Below, in pieces: positions 42,734 to 51,755 of a stretch of 64,000 nt of DNA. Made by a program: the position numbers and the translations under genes. Origin of the DNA: Robiginitalea aurantiaca. Its GTDB lineage: Bacteria > Bacteroidota > Bacteroidia > Flavobacteriales > Flavobacteriaceae. Location: NCBI RefSeq assembly GCF_030380815.1, contig NZ_JAUDUY010000001.1, positions 372,001-436,000 on the forward strand, in the 5' to 3' direction. Every line of letters starts with the position of its first letter. Within the stretch, counting starts at the first letter, position 1. The notes beneath the pieces were generated by a model. That model had not been told where the DNA came from and searched no databases. It saw only the letters and a program-made list of their open reading frames with translations.

Positions 42734-44242
42734 TTATTTTAACTGGAATTCAGGTTGACGGCTCAGATGCATCATGAGCAGAAATACTTGTTGTGGGGCT
42801 TCCATGCTTACGGCCAGCATCCACAGACTCAGGCCGCCATCGACGTAATCCGGACCGTAGTAATTCTCAGGGACATCCTCTATCTTAAATACAGACATGG
42901 CGTTCTCAAATTCCTGAGGGGTAAGCAGGCCCTTGGGCAAAAATTTGTCCACCAGGGCCCGTACCACGGTTTCGGGGTTACTTGTATTACTATTGGCCGC
43001 TCCCACTGCCTGCATGGCCAGGGCGCGAAATTGTTCCGGATTCTCCTGAAAGAAACCCTGGATCAGGACTTCACTGGTCAGCCAGCGTCCGATCATAAAA
43101 TTTGTATTGATCCAGCTTCGGTTACGCTGCCATCCCGCCACGTCTATCGGGTCAAAGAGCTCCTGCCCCAGCAACCTTGAAGATTCACGGGCAAAGGACA
43201 GATTTGAATCTGTGCACGTAAAACCGGATTCATTGATGAAGTTTAAATAGAGATCAAAGGGGCTTTTGATGATCACCCCAACGGCATTGTCATCGAAAAA
43301 ATGCTGACTCTTGAAGAGCTCGGACAATACAGGGGCTAGTTCAAAATTGTTCGATATAAAGGTTCCGGCCATTCCGGCAATAATGGTCTGTGCATTTCCA
43401 GCTGAATCATTGGAGTCCGGGTGCACGAAAAACTCATAGAGCTTTTGGCAAATAAACCGCGCGATTTCTTGAGGGCGCTCCTGAAACAGGATGTCGATTA
43501 CATCGGCATACCCCCAGTTCCCGGTTTGTCCGAGAATGGTTTTGGGACCAGCATCAAAAGCAGTTACATCAAAGGTTACCGGAGTCCAGCGGACTTCCCC
43601 CCGCTCCGTATATCCGGAAAGGGCTTTTGCAGTTTCGATTACGTCTTCTTCAGTATACCCGTTTCCTTCACCAAGGGTAAAGAGTTCGTATAACTCCCTT
43701 GCGTAGTTCTCATTCGGATTGCGCCCGTTGTTAAACGCCCCATCGAGATAGTAGAGCATGGCATTTGTGAGTCCTATCTCACTTACAAATGTCTTAAAAT
43801 TACCCAATGCATTCCGCTGCAGGCAATTGACGTATTCATATAAGAATGCCGGACTCTCGTAAACATCGATTTCGGTGACGAAATGGTTGGACCAGAAAAA
43901 ACTCAGGCGATCCCTTAAATTATTGGTCATCAGGCCTCGGGTGTAATCCAGTCCGAGGACATCTATCTGTGTACGAATTACACCCCGCGCCAGATCACCG
44001 TCCGAAGGATAATTATCCCGGTTCCAGGTCGCCCAATCAGGGGCTGGTATGGGAGGAAGGTTCAGGGCCCGGTCAATAAGGGAATCAACAAGCTGATCAG
44101 CGGTTTGTCCCGAGGCCTGCTCGACAGTTTGGACTGAGGCTCCGAAACCGGCTCTTCTGTAGAGGTGCTGAACCCTCAACCGATCCAGGGGAGCGGAGTA
44201 AGGAGCCAGCGGAGCCGTATTACAATTCACGAAATACTCCAT
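42734..44242 (-). CDS. DUF1800 protein
   Basis: A 502-residue member of DUF1800, which is found paired with DUF1501. Motifs include VQHLYRRAGFGAS near the N-terminus, LSFFWSNHFVT, YYLDGAFNNGRNPNENYARELYELFTLGEG and YTEEDVIETAKALSGY. The start at 44242 (MEYFVNCNTAPLAPY) fits relatives; the frame is open to 44416, but the extra N-terminus looks unconserved. No signal peptide is obvious. Function unknown; predicted link to processing or anchoring of its partner. Confidence 0.85.
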   Translation of the reverse strand: MEYFVNCNTAPLAPYSAPLDRLRVQHLYRRAGFGASVQTVEQASGQTADQLVDSLIDRALNLPPIPAPDWATWNRDNYPSDGDLARGVIRTQIDVLGLDYTRGLMTNNLRDRLSFFWSNHFVTEIDVYESPAFLYEYVNCLQRNALGNFKTFVSEIGLTNAMLYYLDGAFNNGRNPNENYARELYELFTLGEGNGYTEEDVIETAKALSGYTERGEVRWTPVTFDVTAFDAGPKTILGQTGNWGYADVIDILFQERPQEIARFICQKLYEFFVHPDSNDSAGNAQTIIAGMAGTFISNNFELAPVLSELFKSQHFFDDNAVGVIIKSPFDLYLNFINESGFTCTDSNLSFARESSRLLGQELFDPIDVAGWQRNRSWINTNFMIGRWLTSEVLIQGFFQENPEQFRALAMQAVGAANSNTSNPETVVRALVDKFLPKGLLTPQEFENAMSVFKIEDVPENYYGPDYVDGGLSLWMLAVSMEAPQQVFLLMMHLSRQPEFQLK

Positions 44243-44435
44243 CGACATAGCAGGCTTAAGCAGGTTCTTAGTGTTAGGGGCTTCTTTTAAACGCCACCCA
44301 TATGACGATAGTATTCCAACAGTGGGTTTTTCGATAAAAGGCGCGGCAAAGTTATGTGCATCGCTATGTTTTTGCGGTGAATAACAGTTTTTTTCGTTGA
44401 ACTGCACTTTTTTCATAGTTAAGCAGTCTGTTTAT

Positions 44436-44816
44436 ATGAAAATGAAAGAAAATGAGCGGGCCGCGCACTACAGGCAGGGTATGGCTGGCGAAGAGGCTGC
44501 TGCGGCCTTTCTCACAGCGCAGGGATATCAGATCTGCTTCAGGAATTTTCGTTTTCGAAAGGCGGAAATCGACATCCTTGCCCTTAAAGGCGGAATTCTG
44601 GCAGTGGTCGAAGTGAAGACCCGTACCCATGGGTTTTACGAACCTCTTTCCCATACAGTTTCCCCCTTAAAAATAAAGCGACTGGTCAAAGCGGCCGATC
44701 ATTTTGTACGTCAACGGGGCCTGGATGTGGAAGTCAGGTTCGATATCATTCAAATCTGGGGCGTGCAAGGGGGTTTTCGCCTGAAACACCTGGAGAATGC
44801 GTTCTATTATTTCTAA
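44436..44816 (+). CDS. yraN: YraN/UPF0102 nuclease-fold protein
   Basis: A 126-residue member of UPF0102, a PD-(D/E)XK fold resembling Holliday-junction resolvases. Motifs are GMAGEEAAAAFLTAQGY, FRKAEIDILALKGG and LAVVEVKTR, with the catalytic Asp, Glu and Lys. The ATG at 44436 is chosen; the frame extends 39 bases upstream into a stretch without support. Divergent from the DUF1800 gene. Confidence 0.9.
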   Translation: MKMKENERAAHYRQGMAGEEAAAAFLTAQGYQICFRNFRFRKAEIDILALKGGILAVVEVKTRTHGFYEPLSHTVSPLKIKRLVKAADHFVRQRGLDVEVRFDIIQIWGVQGGFRLKHLENAFYYF

Positions 44817-44821
44817 AATTG

Positions 44822-44849
44822 TTGTATCTGTAACTATTTGTTACATTTG
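44822..44849 (+). promoter_or_regulatory. promoter of the ACT-like gene
   Basis: TTG (44822-44824) and TACATTTG (44842-44849) are 17 nt apart, a full match to the Bacteroidota consensus, 11 bases before the ATG. The leader would be very short. Confidence 0.5.
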
Positions 44850-44860
44850 AAGGAAAAGAC

Positions 44861-45520
44861 ATGAAAACAATTGCCGGTTTTGTGGCAGAATACGTCCAGC
44901 GTAAACCCTTTCTGCAATTCGCACTCGCTCAGGGAATTATCAATCTAACCGCGTTGTCGCGTCAAATTCAACCGGAGATCGAAGCACAGCTTAAAAGGGA
45001 GGTGCGTAACGGCGCCGTTGTAATGGCGCTTACCCGACTTTCGGATCAGTTAGAATTTCGGGCGACCTACCGGGTGCTCAAAGTTATGAAGGCCATTGGG
45101 GAGATCACAGTCCGCTCTTCCCTGACCGATTACACCTTTCGGGTTTCGGATACCATATTGCAGAACCAAATGCGATTGCTGGAGGCCATCGATTCCCACC
45201 AGGATGTTTTTTACACGTCTTCCCGGGGTGTGGATGAATTGAACATTGTACTCAGTAAGCGTCTTGGGGGGGTTGTTGAGGAGTATTTCAGGGAGGAAAG
45301 GTTGACTCAGAAAGTCGAGAATCTGTCTTCGATTACCGTAAAACTACCTCCCGAAAATGTTTCGGTCCCCGGAATTTATTACTTTATTTTCCAAAGACTC
45401 GCCTGGGAAGGTATTGTACTGTACGAAGTGATTTCAACAACAAACGAGTTTACAATCCTAATAGATGAAGATCAGGTAGAGCAGGCTTTTTCTGTCATCA
45501 AGAACCTTAAATCCCTGTAA
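44861..45520 (+). CDS. protein with C-terminal ACT-like domain
   Basis: A 219-residue cytosolic protein. The N-terminal 90 residues have a helix and an arginine-rich segment (QLKREVRNGAVVMALTRLS). The last 55 residues (about 165-219) resemble the ACT domain of aspartate kinases (VPGIYYFIFQRLAWEGIVLYE, FTILIDEDQVEQAFSVIKNL), which binds amino acids. No catalytic domain is present. It may be a free-standing sensor; function not recognised. Confidence 0.7.
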   Translation: MKTIAGFVAEYVQRKPFLQFALAQGIINLTALSRQIQPEIEAQLKREVRNGAVVMALTRLSDQLEFRATYRVLKVMKAIGEITVRSSLTDYTFRVSDTILQNQMRLLEAIDSHQDVFYTSSRGVDELNIVLSKRLGGVVEEYFREERLTQKVENLSSITVKLPPENVSVPGIYYFIFQRLAWEGIVLYEVISTTNEFTILIDEDQVEQAFSVIKNLKSL

Positions 45521-45555
45521 TTTGAGCGGAAATAAGAAAGGTCCGGGAAAAGGCC

Positions 45556-47472
45556 TTATCCTTTGATGTATCCTTCGAGTTCCATAATGGCAGGAGTATC
45601 TCCTACCTTACCCCCTGCCTCGATCACCGAATTCCCATAGACTCGAATCGTCGATTTAATAAAATCCGATGCGTCTGCTTCGTAGATGTTGTCCACATAT
45701 TTCTGAGGATTCCTGTCGATATAAGGAAACCAGGTGCTGTGAATCTGAATCATGATCCGATGGCCTTTTTTAAAGGTGTGTAAAACGTCCTGAAGACGGA
45801 AATTCACATCGCTCACCTCTCCTGGCACAAAGGGTTCCGGGGTTTCAAAACTGTTGCGGAAACGCCCTCGGAAAACTTCAGAACGGACCAACTGCTGATA
45901 CCCCCCCATGACAATATTATCCGGGTTGTGGTCATATTTAGGATGATCCTGTGGATAGACATCTATGAGCTTTACGATAAAATCTGCATCAGTACCGGTC
46001 ATGGAAACTTTTAGTCTTGCCATGATTTCCCCTGCAATGGTTTCAGGATCTGCAAGCGGGGGAGTGACAAAGGTCAGTACGTCCGGCCTGCGGGAAGCCT
46101 GCCGCTGATCGTCACTCATAAAACGCCTGGGTGTAAAAGTGAGGCCCTCAGTCTGTGAGGTGTACGGAACGGGCTTGGCCGGGTCACTTATGTACTCAAA
46201 AACCGCTTTTTCATCCTGAGGCTTATTCAGGGCAAGGGTCCCGTTCGCTCCGAAATAAAGGGATACAGGAGGGATGGACTCCGGAGGCCATTGTTCAAAG
46301 CTCTTCCATTCCTTGGTGCCGGTGTCAAACATATAGGCTTCCGGCAGGGGTGTTTCATCTGTGCCTTTGAGGTGATGATTAAAGAAACGTCGCTCTACCT
46401 CTTTCTGATAATGGGTTGAAATACTATCGCCGAAATAAATGTGGTTATGCGTGGTTTTTCCGCGTTCCCTGGCCCATCCTCCATGGTCCCAGGGCCCCAT
46501 AACGATTGTATTTTGAGCTTTTGGATTTTCAGATTCGATCCGTTTGTAGATGTTTAACGGCCCGTAGAGGTCCTCTGCGTCGAACCACCCTCCCACAGTA
46601 AGTACTGCATGGTCAATTCCTTTAAGATGCGGCAGGATGTTACGCTCCTGCCAGAATGCGTCATAGTTGGGATGTGCGATAATCTGATTCCAGAAAAAAT
46701 TGTCCGAATGATAGGCTTCCGTAATGTTTTTCAGGGGCCCAAGACTCAGGTGGAAGTCGTAACCGTCCGCGGCAGGGTTATCATAAAACCGCTTGATTTT
46801 ATCCATATACCAGGGTTTTCTGGTCCGCTCTTCTTTCTGATATCCAAAGACCGCAAAGGCGGCAGTATAACTCTGAAGATAGGCGCCCTGATGGTGAAAG
46901 TCATCGAAGAAAAAATCGGATATGGGGGCCTGGGGCGAGGAAGCCTTAAGCGCGGGATGCGCATCCGGAAGGGCAGCCGCTGTATAAAATCCAGGATATG
47001 AAATCCCGTACATGCCCACTTTGCCATTGTTGTTGGGGATGTTATTTATCAGCCATTCTATGGTGTCCCAGGTGTCTGAACTCTCATCGATATCCGTTTT
47101 ATTCTCAGGGTCATTCCCGGGAATATTCGGCCGCATATTATCAAAAGTCCCATCGCTCATGTACCTGCCACGGACATCCTGGTAGACGAGGATGTAGCCG
47201 TCGCGCACCAGATAGGAGGAGGGGTATCTACTGACCTTATAATCTGTATAATTCGATGCGTTGTAACAGGTTCGGTTCATTAAAATGGGTACATCTTCAT
47301 CTGTTTCTTTCGGGGTGTAGACCACAGTAAACAATTCGACCCCGTCCCGCATTGGGATGCGGTATTCATTCAGGTCAAAATTCTGCACCATGTAAAGGGA
47401 ATCCACTTGTTGGGCATACCCGCCGGAGGTCAAAAATCCAAGGGCGAGTAATAGGTAGAAAAGTCGCATCAT
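45556..47472 (-). CDS. exported CocE/NonD family hydrolase
   Basis: A 638-residue X-Pro-peptidase/CocE-like serine hydrolase. The signal peptide is MMRLFYLLLALGFLTSGGYAQ. The nucleophile is in GISYPGFYTA (S158 here), with the Asp/His later in FVPGEVSDVNFRLQD and HGGWARE. The C-terminal 250 residues form the jelly-roll domain (VSLYFGANGTL). The ATG at 47472 starts a normal signal peptide; the longer frame begins with TTG at 47487. Likely acts on proline peptides or esters outside the cytoplasm. Confidence 0.9.
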   Translation of the reverse strand: MMRLFYLLLALGFLTSGGYAQQVDSLYMVQNFDLNEYRIPMRDGVELFTVVYTPKETDEDVPILMNRTCYNASNYTDYKVSRYPSSYLVRDGYILVYQDVRGRYMSDGTFDNMRPNIPGNDPENKTDIDESSDTWDTIEWLINNIPNNNGKVGMYGISYPGFYTAAALPDAHPALKASSPQAPISDFFFDDFHHQGAYLQSYTAAFAVFGYQKEERTRKPWYMDKIKRFYDNPAADGYDFHLSLGPLKNITEAYHSDNFFWNQIIAHPNYDAFWQERNILPHLKGIDHAVLTVGGWFDAEDLYGPLNIYKRIESENPKAQNTIVMGPWDHGGWARERGKTTHNHIYFGDSISTHYQKEVERRFFNHHLKGTDETPLPEAYMFDTGTKEWKSFEQWPPESIPPVSLYFGANGTLALNKPQDEKAVFEYISDPAKPVPYTSQTEGLTFTPRRFMSDDQRQASRRPDVLTFVTPPLADPETIAGEIMARLKVSMTGTDADFIVKLIDVYPQDHPKYDHNPDNIVMGGYQQLVRSEVFRGRFRNSFETPEPFVPGEVSDVNFRLQDVLHTFKKGHRIMIQIHSTWFPYIDRNPQKYVDNIYEADASDFIKSTIRVYGNSVIEAGGKVGDTPAIMELEGYIKG

Positions 47473-47588
47473 TATTTTTGGTTTCAAAGAAAATAAAGAT
47501 AGGTAATTCGCCTCAATTGTCAGGAGGGGTCAGGCTTATAGGGATCCCGAAGTAGCGCCAATTTGTATGAGGAAAGGATTCGTATGCT

Positions 47589-50500
47589 TCAGGCCGTGGG
47601 TACTGCAGTTTCTGAAGAAAGGGGTTCCATGATATTTAGAGCCTCCTCAATTGAGTGAATACCGGTGGCCGAAAGGAGTAGCCGGAGTCCTTTCCGGGTT
47701 TGCTTTTCTTTTAAGCGGCCTTTCCCGGGATGCTGCTGAATGTATCCAAGGATTTTACCAAAGCGTTCGGTCTGATAAAACTCCGACTGCTGATCTGCGA
47801 TAAAATACCCGATTAAGCTTCCTTTTTTCAGCACCAGTTTCTCGATCCCCAATTCGGCTGCCATCCACTTTAGACGAACCGAATCCAGTAAATCTGAAGC
47901 CTGCTCGGGAAGGTGTCCAAACCGATCCTGCAAGCGGGTCCGGAATGCCTCCAGGGCCTCGGGACCTGTAACCTCATTTAATTCGGTGTAGAGGCTTAAA
48001 CGTTCCGAAACCGAATTGACAAAGTCATCCGGGAACAGCAATTCAAAGTCCGTATCGACCTGTACCTCTTTTACATAGGGCCCGCGCGCTTTGTTCTCAT
48101 CCTGGTAGAGCTCTTTGAATTCTTCCTCCTTTAATTCATCGACGGCTTCCGCCAGGATTTTCTGATAGGTTTCGAATCCGATTTCGTTTATAAAACCACT
48201 TTGCTCACCTCCCAGTAGATCACCAGCGCCGCGAATTTCCAGATCTTTCATCGCAATGTTAAACCCGCTTCCCAACTCTGTAAACTGCTCCAGAGCTTCA
48301 ATCCGCTTTCGCGCTTCAGGCGTCATCACTTCGTATGGGGGAGTAATGAAGTAACAAAACGCTTTTTTGTTGCTTCGGCCAACGCGTCCCCGCATTTGGT
48401 GAAGATCGCTCAGGCCAAAATTATTTGCATTATTGATGAGAATGGTATTGGCATTTGTCACATCCAGCCCGCTTTCGATAATGGTGGTTGCCACCAGGAC
48501 GTCAAATCCCCCGTTCATAAAATTGAGCATGAGGGCTTCGAGTTTCCGCCCTTCCATCTGCCCGTGTCCAATGCCAATTTTTGCATCCGGAACCAGGCGC
48601 TGCAACATTCCGGCCACCTCCTTGATATTTTCGATTCGGTTATGAACGAAAAACACCTGGCCGCCCCTTTGCAGTTCATATGAAATCGCGTCGCGGATTG
48701 TGGGCTCATGAAGCCGTATTACCCGACTCTCAATGGGATAGCGATTGGGGGGTGGCGTGTTAATCACAGATAAATCGCGAGCTGCCATCAGACTGAATTG
48801 CAGTGTTCTTGGGATGGGTGTGGCCGTAAGGGTCAGTACATCTACATTTTCTTTGAGGGCTTTGAGTTTGTCTTTGACCCCAACTCCGAACTTTTGTTCT
48901 TCATCCACAATAAGCAAACCGAGATCTTTAATGGATACGGATTTACTGACGAGTTGGTGGGTGCCGATCACAATATCCAGGGACCCGCTTGAAAGTCCCT
49001 CGAGGACCTGCTTTCGCTCTTTGGCCGAGCGGAACCGGTTGAGGTAATCGACGCTGACCGGCATCTCCTTCAGGCGTTCGCTAAGGGTGCGGTAGTGCTG
49101 GAAGGCCAGAATAGTCGTTGGAACGAGAATGGCTACCTGTTTGCCATTGTCCACAGCCTTGAAAGCTGCACGGATGGCCACCTCTGTTTTTCCAAAGCCC
49201 ACATCCCCGCAAACGAGGCGATCCATAGGCTGGGCACTTTCCATATCTTTTTTGATCGCCTCGGTGGCCGTACTCTGGTCCGGGGTGTCTTCATACAGAA
49301 ATGAAGCCTCGAGTTCGTGCTGGAGGTAACTGTCGGGACCGTACTGAAAACCCTTTTTCAGACGGCGTTTGGCATAAACCTGAATCAGGTCAAAAGCAAT
49401 TTTCTTAACCCTGCTTTTTGTCTTCTGTTTCAGTTTTTTCCATGCCGCCGAACCGAGTTTGTAAATCTTGGGTTTCGCGCCGTCCTTTCCATTGTATTTT
49501 GCGATTTTATGGAGGGAGTGAATGCTGACATAGAGGATATCGCGGTCACCGTAAATCAGTTTAATGGCCTCTTGTTGTTTGCCCTCCACTTCGATTTTTT
49601 GCAGCCCCCCAAAGGTCCCGATCCCGTGATCGATATGCGTGACGTAATCTCCGACCTCCAGTTTGTTGAGTTCTTTTAGCGTAATGGACTGTTTTTTAGC
49701 GTATCCATTTCGAAGGTGGAAGCGATGATAGCGTTCAAAGATTTGGTGGTCGGTATAGCAGCAAATTCCCAAGGTCTCGGACTCAAAGCCCTGATAGAGG
49801 GGATGAACAAGGGTGGTATAGGGTAAATCCTGGCCGATTTCATCAAAAATATCGTGGAAGCGGCGGGCCTGTTGCTCACTGGCACAAAAGATAAAGTTGC
49901 GCATCCCGCTCTCCCTGTTTTCCTGGAGTGCGGCCAGCAGCAGGTCGAAATGTTTGTTAAATGCAGGTTGCGGACGTGTCGGGATATCGATTGTTACGAC
50001 GCCATCCTGAGTGTTCGTCTCAGTGCCCTCCAGGCTGATTTCACGAAATTTCCCTACGGTGTTTCGGAAGTTTTCCCCATCCAGAAAAAGCGCCTCCGGG
50101 CTGGCGTGTTCCAATACTCCGGGCAACTTTTCAAAGGCAGCTTCCGCCTTCTTAAAAAGCTGATCCAGGCGGCCATGACACAGGGCCGGATTCTTTAAAA
50201 TGACAACGGTATTCCCGGAGATGTATTCCAGGAAACTCACCCTGGATTCATGAATTAATTTGTCGGTCACATTCGGGATGACCGAAATTTTCTTTACGCG
50301 TTCGGTAGATAATTGTGTCTCGACGTCAAAACTGCGGATGCTTTCAATTTCATCTCCAAAAAATTCCAAACGATACGGCTCATCATGGGAAAACGAAAAA
50401 ACATCTAAAATCCCACCCCGAACCGAAAACTCCCCGGGTTCTGTCACAAAATCCACCCTTTTAAAGTGGTATTCAAAAAGGGTTTCATTCAGGAAATCCA

Positions 50501-51005
50501 AAGACAATGCGTCTCCGGTTGAAATCTTCAGTGTATTTTTCTCGAGTTCCTTTCGGGTGACCACCTTTTCAAAAAGGGCATCGGGGTAGGTTACAATCAG
50601 GGCAGGTTTTCTGCGGGAATTGATACGGCTCAGGACTTCTGCCCTCAAAAGGACATTGGCATTATCTGTCGCTTCGATATCATACGGACGGCGATAACTC
50701 CCGGGATAGAAGAGTACGGTTTCACGATCTAAAAGCCCTTCGAGGTCGTTGAGGTAATATGCGGCTTCCTCCTTGTCATTGAGCACCAGCAAAAAAGGCA
50801 TTTCACATGCCTTGAAATGTTCTGAGATCAGAAATGAAAGCGCAGAGCCCGTAATGCCCTCAAGGCTGATTCTGGCCTGGGACGGGGCAAGGGATTCCTG
50901 CAATTTATCAAAGGCAGGATCTTTTTTAAAACGCTCACGGATATACTCCAGGCTCAAGGATGGTAAATTTTGTGCAAAAATACGAGGCAAATCTGGCTCG
51001 GACAA
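47589..51005 (-). CDS. mfd: transcription-repair coupling factor Mfd
   Basis: A 1138-residue Mfd that removes stalled RNA polymerase and recruits UvrA. It shows a UvrB-like N-terminal module, the RNA-polymerase interaction domain (KLEVGDYVTHIDHGIGTFGG), helicase motifs (CGDVGFGKTEVAIRAAFKA, DEEQKFGVG) and the TRG motif region. The first codon of the frame is TTG at 51005, and a second TTG at 50957 is also possible; no ATG lies nearby. Confidence 0.95.
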   Translation of the reverse strand: MSEPDLPRIFAQNLPSLSLEYIRERFKKDPAFDKLQESLAPSQARISLEGITGSALSFLISEHFKACEMPFLLVLNDKEEAAYYLNDLEGLLDRETVLFYPGSYRRPYDIEATDNANVLLRAEVLSRINSRRKPALIVTYPDALFEKVVTRKELEKNTLKISTGDALSLDFLNETLFEYHFKRVDFVTEPGEFSVRGGILDVFSFSHDEPYRLEFFGDEIESIRSFDVETQLSTERVKKISVIPNVTDKLIHESRVSFLEYISGNTVVILKNPALCHGRLDQLFKKAEAAFEKLPGVLEHASPEALFLDGENFRNTVGKFREISLEGTETNTQDGVVTIDIPTRPQPAFNKHFDLLLAALQENRESGMRNFIFCASEQQARRFHDIFDEIGQDLPYTTLVHPLYQGFESETLGICCYTDHQIFERYHRFHLRNGYAKKQSITLKELNKLEVGDYVTHIDHGIGTFGGLQKIEVEGKQQEAIKLIYGDRDILYVSIHSLHKIAKYNGKDGAKPKIYKLGSAAWKKLKQKTKSRVKKIAFDLIQVYAKRRLKKGFQYGPDSYLQHELEASFLYEDTPDQSTATEAIKKDMESAQPMDRLVCGDVGFGKTEVAIRAAFKAVDNGKQVAILVPTTILAFQHYRTLSERLKEMPVSVDYLNRFRSAKERKQVLEGLSSGSLDIVIGTHQLVSKSVSIKDLGLLIVDEEQKFGVGVKDKLKALKENVDVLTLTATPIPRTLQFSLMAARDLSVINTPPPNRYPIESRVIRLHEPTIRDAISYELQRGGQVFFVHNRIENIKEVAGMLQRLVPDAKIGIGHGQMEGRKLEALMLNFMNGGFDVLVATTIIESGLDVTNANTILINNANNFGLSDLHQMRGRVGRSNKKAFCYFITPPYEVMTPEARKRIEALEQFTELGSGFNIAMKDLEIRGAGDLLGGEQSGFINEIGFETYQKILAEAVDELKEEEFKELYQDENKARGPYVKEVQVDTDFELLFPDDFVNSVSERLSLYTELNEVTGPEALEAFRTRLQDRFGHLPEQASDLLDSVRLKWMAAELGIEKLVLKKGSLIGYFIADQQSEFYQTERFGKILGYIQQHPGKGRLKEKQTRKGLRLLLSATGIHSIEEALNIMEPLSSETAVPTA

Positions 51006-51048
51006 AAGATAGACCGCAATTCGCAGGATATAACCCCCCCGTATTGTG

Positions 51049-51705
51049 TTATGAATTCTTTAAAGAAGCTGCTTCAAGAGGGAAAATGGCATCCCCTGCC
51101 AGGGCATAAATGCGATCTCCTGACCGGATCTTCATCAGGTGACTGCCGGTGAAGGCCCCGAAAGCCGGAAGGATCAATTGCCGATTTCTGAAATGGAAGC
51201 ACGGTACCCGAAGTGATTGTCTTCCTTCTCCTGTGAGACGGACGGCAGGATGGATGTGTCCTGCGATATTATACCCTTCAAAATCCTGGAGCGGATGATG
51301 TGTATAGGTAAAGGGCCCGGATTGGAGGGTAGCGCAAACCTGTATCCCTAATTTCTCGAAAGGGAGTGGCCCGAGTATGTCGTGGTTGCCCTCAATCAGA
51401 ATCAGCCTGGTGCCGCAAGTCTTGACCCAGGCCGCAAAATCATCCCATTCCCGGTTTCTGTAGGAATGAAAAAGGTCTCCTAAAAAGGCGATGGATTCGG
51501 GCTGAAACTCATCGAGCAGGTCATCGAGGCGTTCGAAATTCCTGGCTGTTGCTTTAAGGGGAACTGCCGCCCCGTGTTTGCGGAAATGGCTGATTTTTCC
51601 AAGATGAAGATCGCTGACGAGAAGTTGATCCGCTGCTTCCCTGTACAAGGCGCCCCAAGGATGCAGGTGCAACGTTTCTCCCCCGAAGTCAACAGTTTGG
51701 GTCAT
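51049..51705 (-). CDS. pdeM: ligase-associated DNA damage response endonuclease PdeM
   Basis: A 218-residue calcineurin-like metallophosphoesterase. Motifs are VSDLHLGKISHFRKHG, FLGDLFHSYRN, LIEGNHD and AGHIHPAVR, the usual dinuclear metal set. The family is encoded next to the Lhr-like helicase, ATP ligase and MBL exonuclease, as here. It is the last gene of that leftward operon, 50 bases after the helicase. Confidence 0.9.
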   Translation of the reverse strand: MTQTVDFGGETLHLHPWGALYREAADQLLVSDLHLGKISHFRKHGAAVPLKATARNFERLDDLLDEFQPESIAFLGDLFHSYRNREWDDFAAWVKTCGTRLILIEGNHDILGPLPFEKLGIQVCATLQSGPFTYTHHPLQDFEGYNIAGHIHPAVRLTGEGRQSLRVPCFHFRNRQLILPAFGAFTGSHLMKIRSGDRIYALAGDAIFPLEAASLKNS

Positions 51706-51755
51706 GGGTTCAAAGGTACCAAATCCGATTTGTGATCAAAAGATTTTCATTGCCA

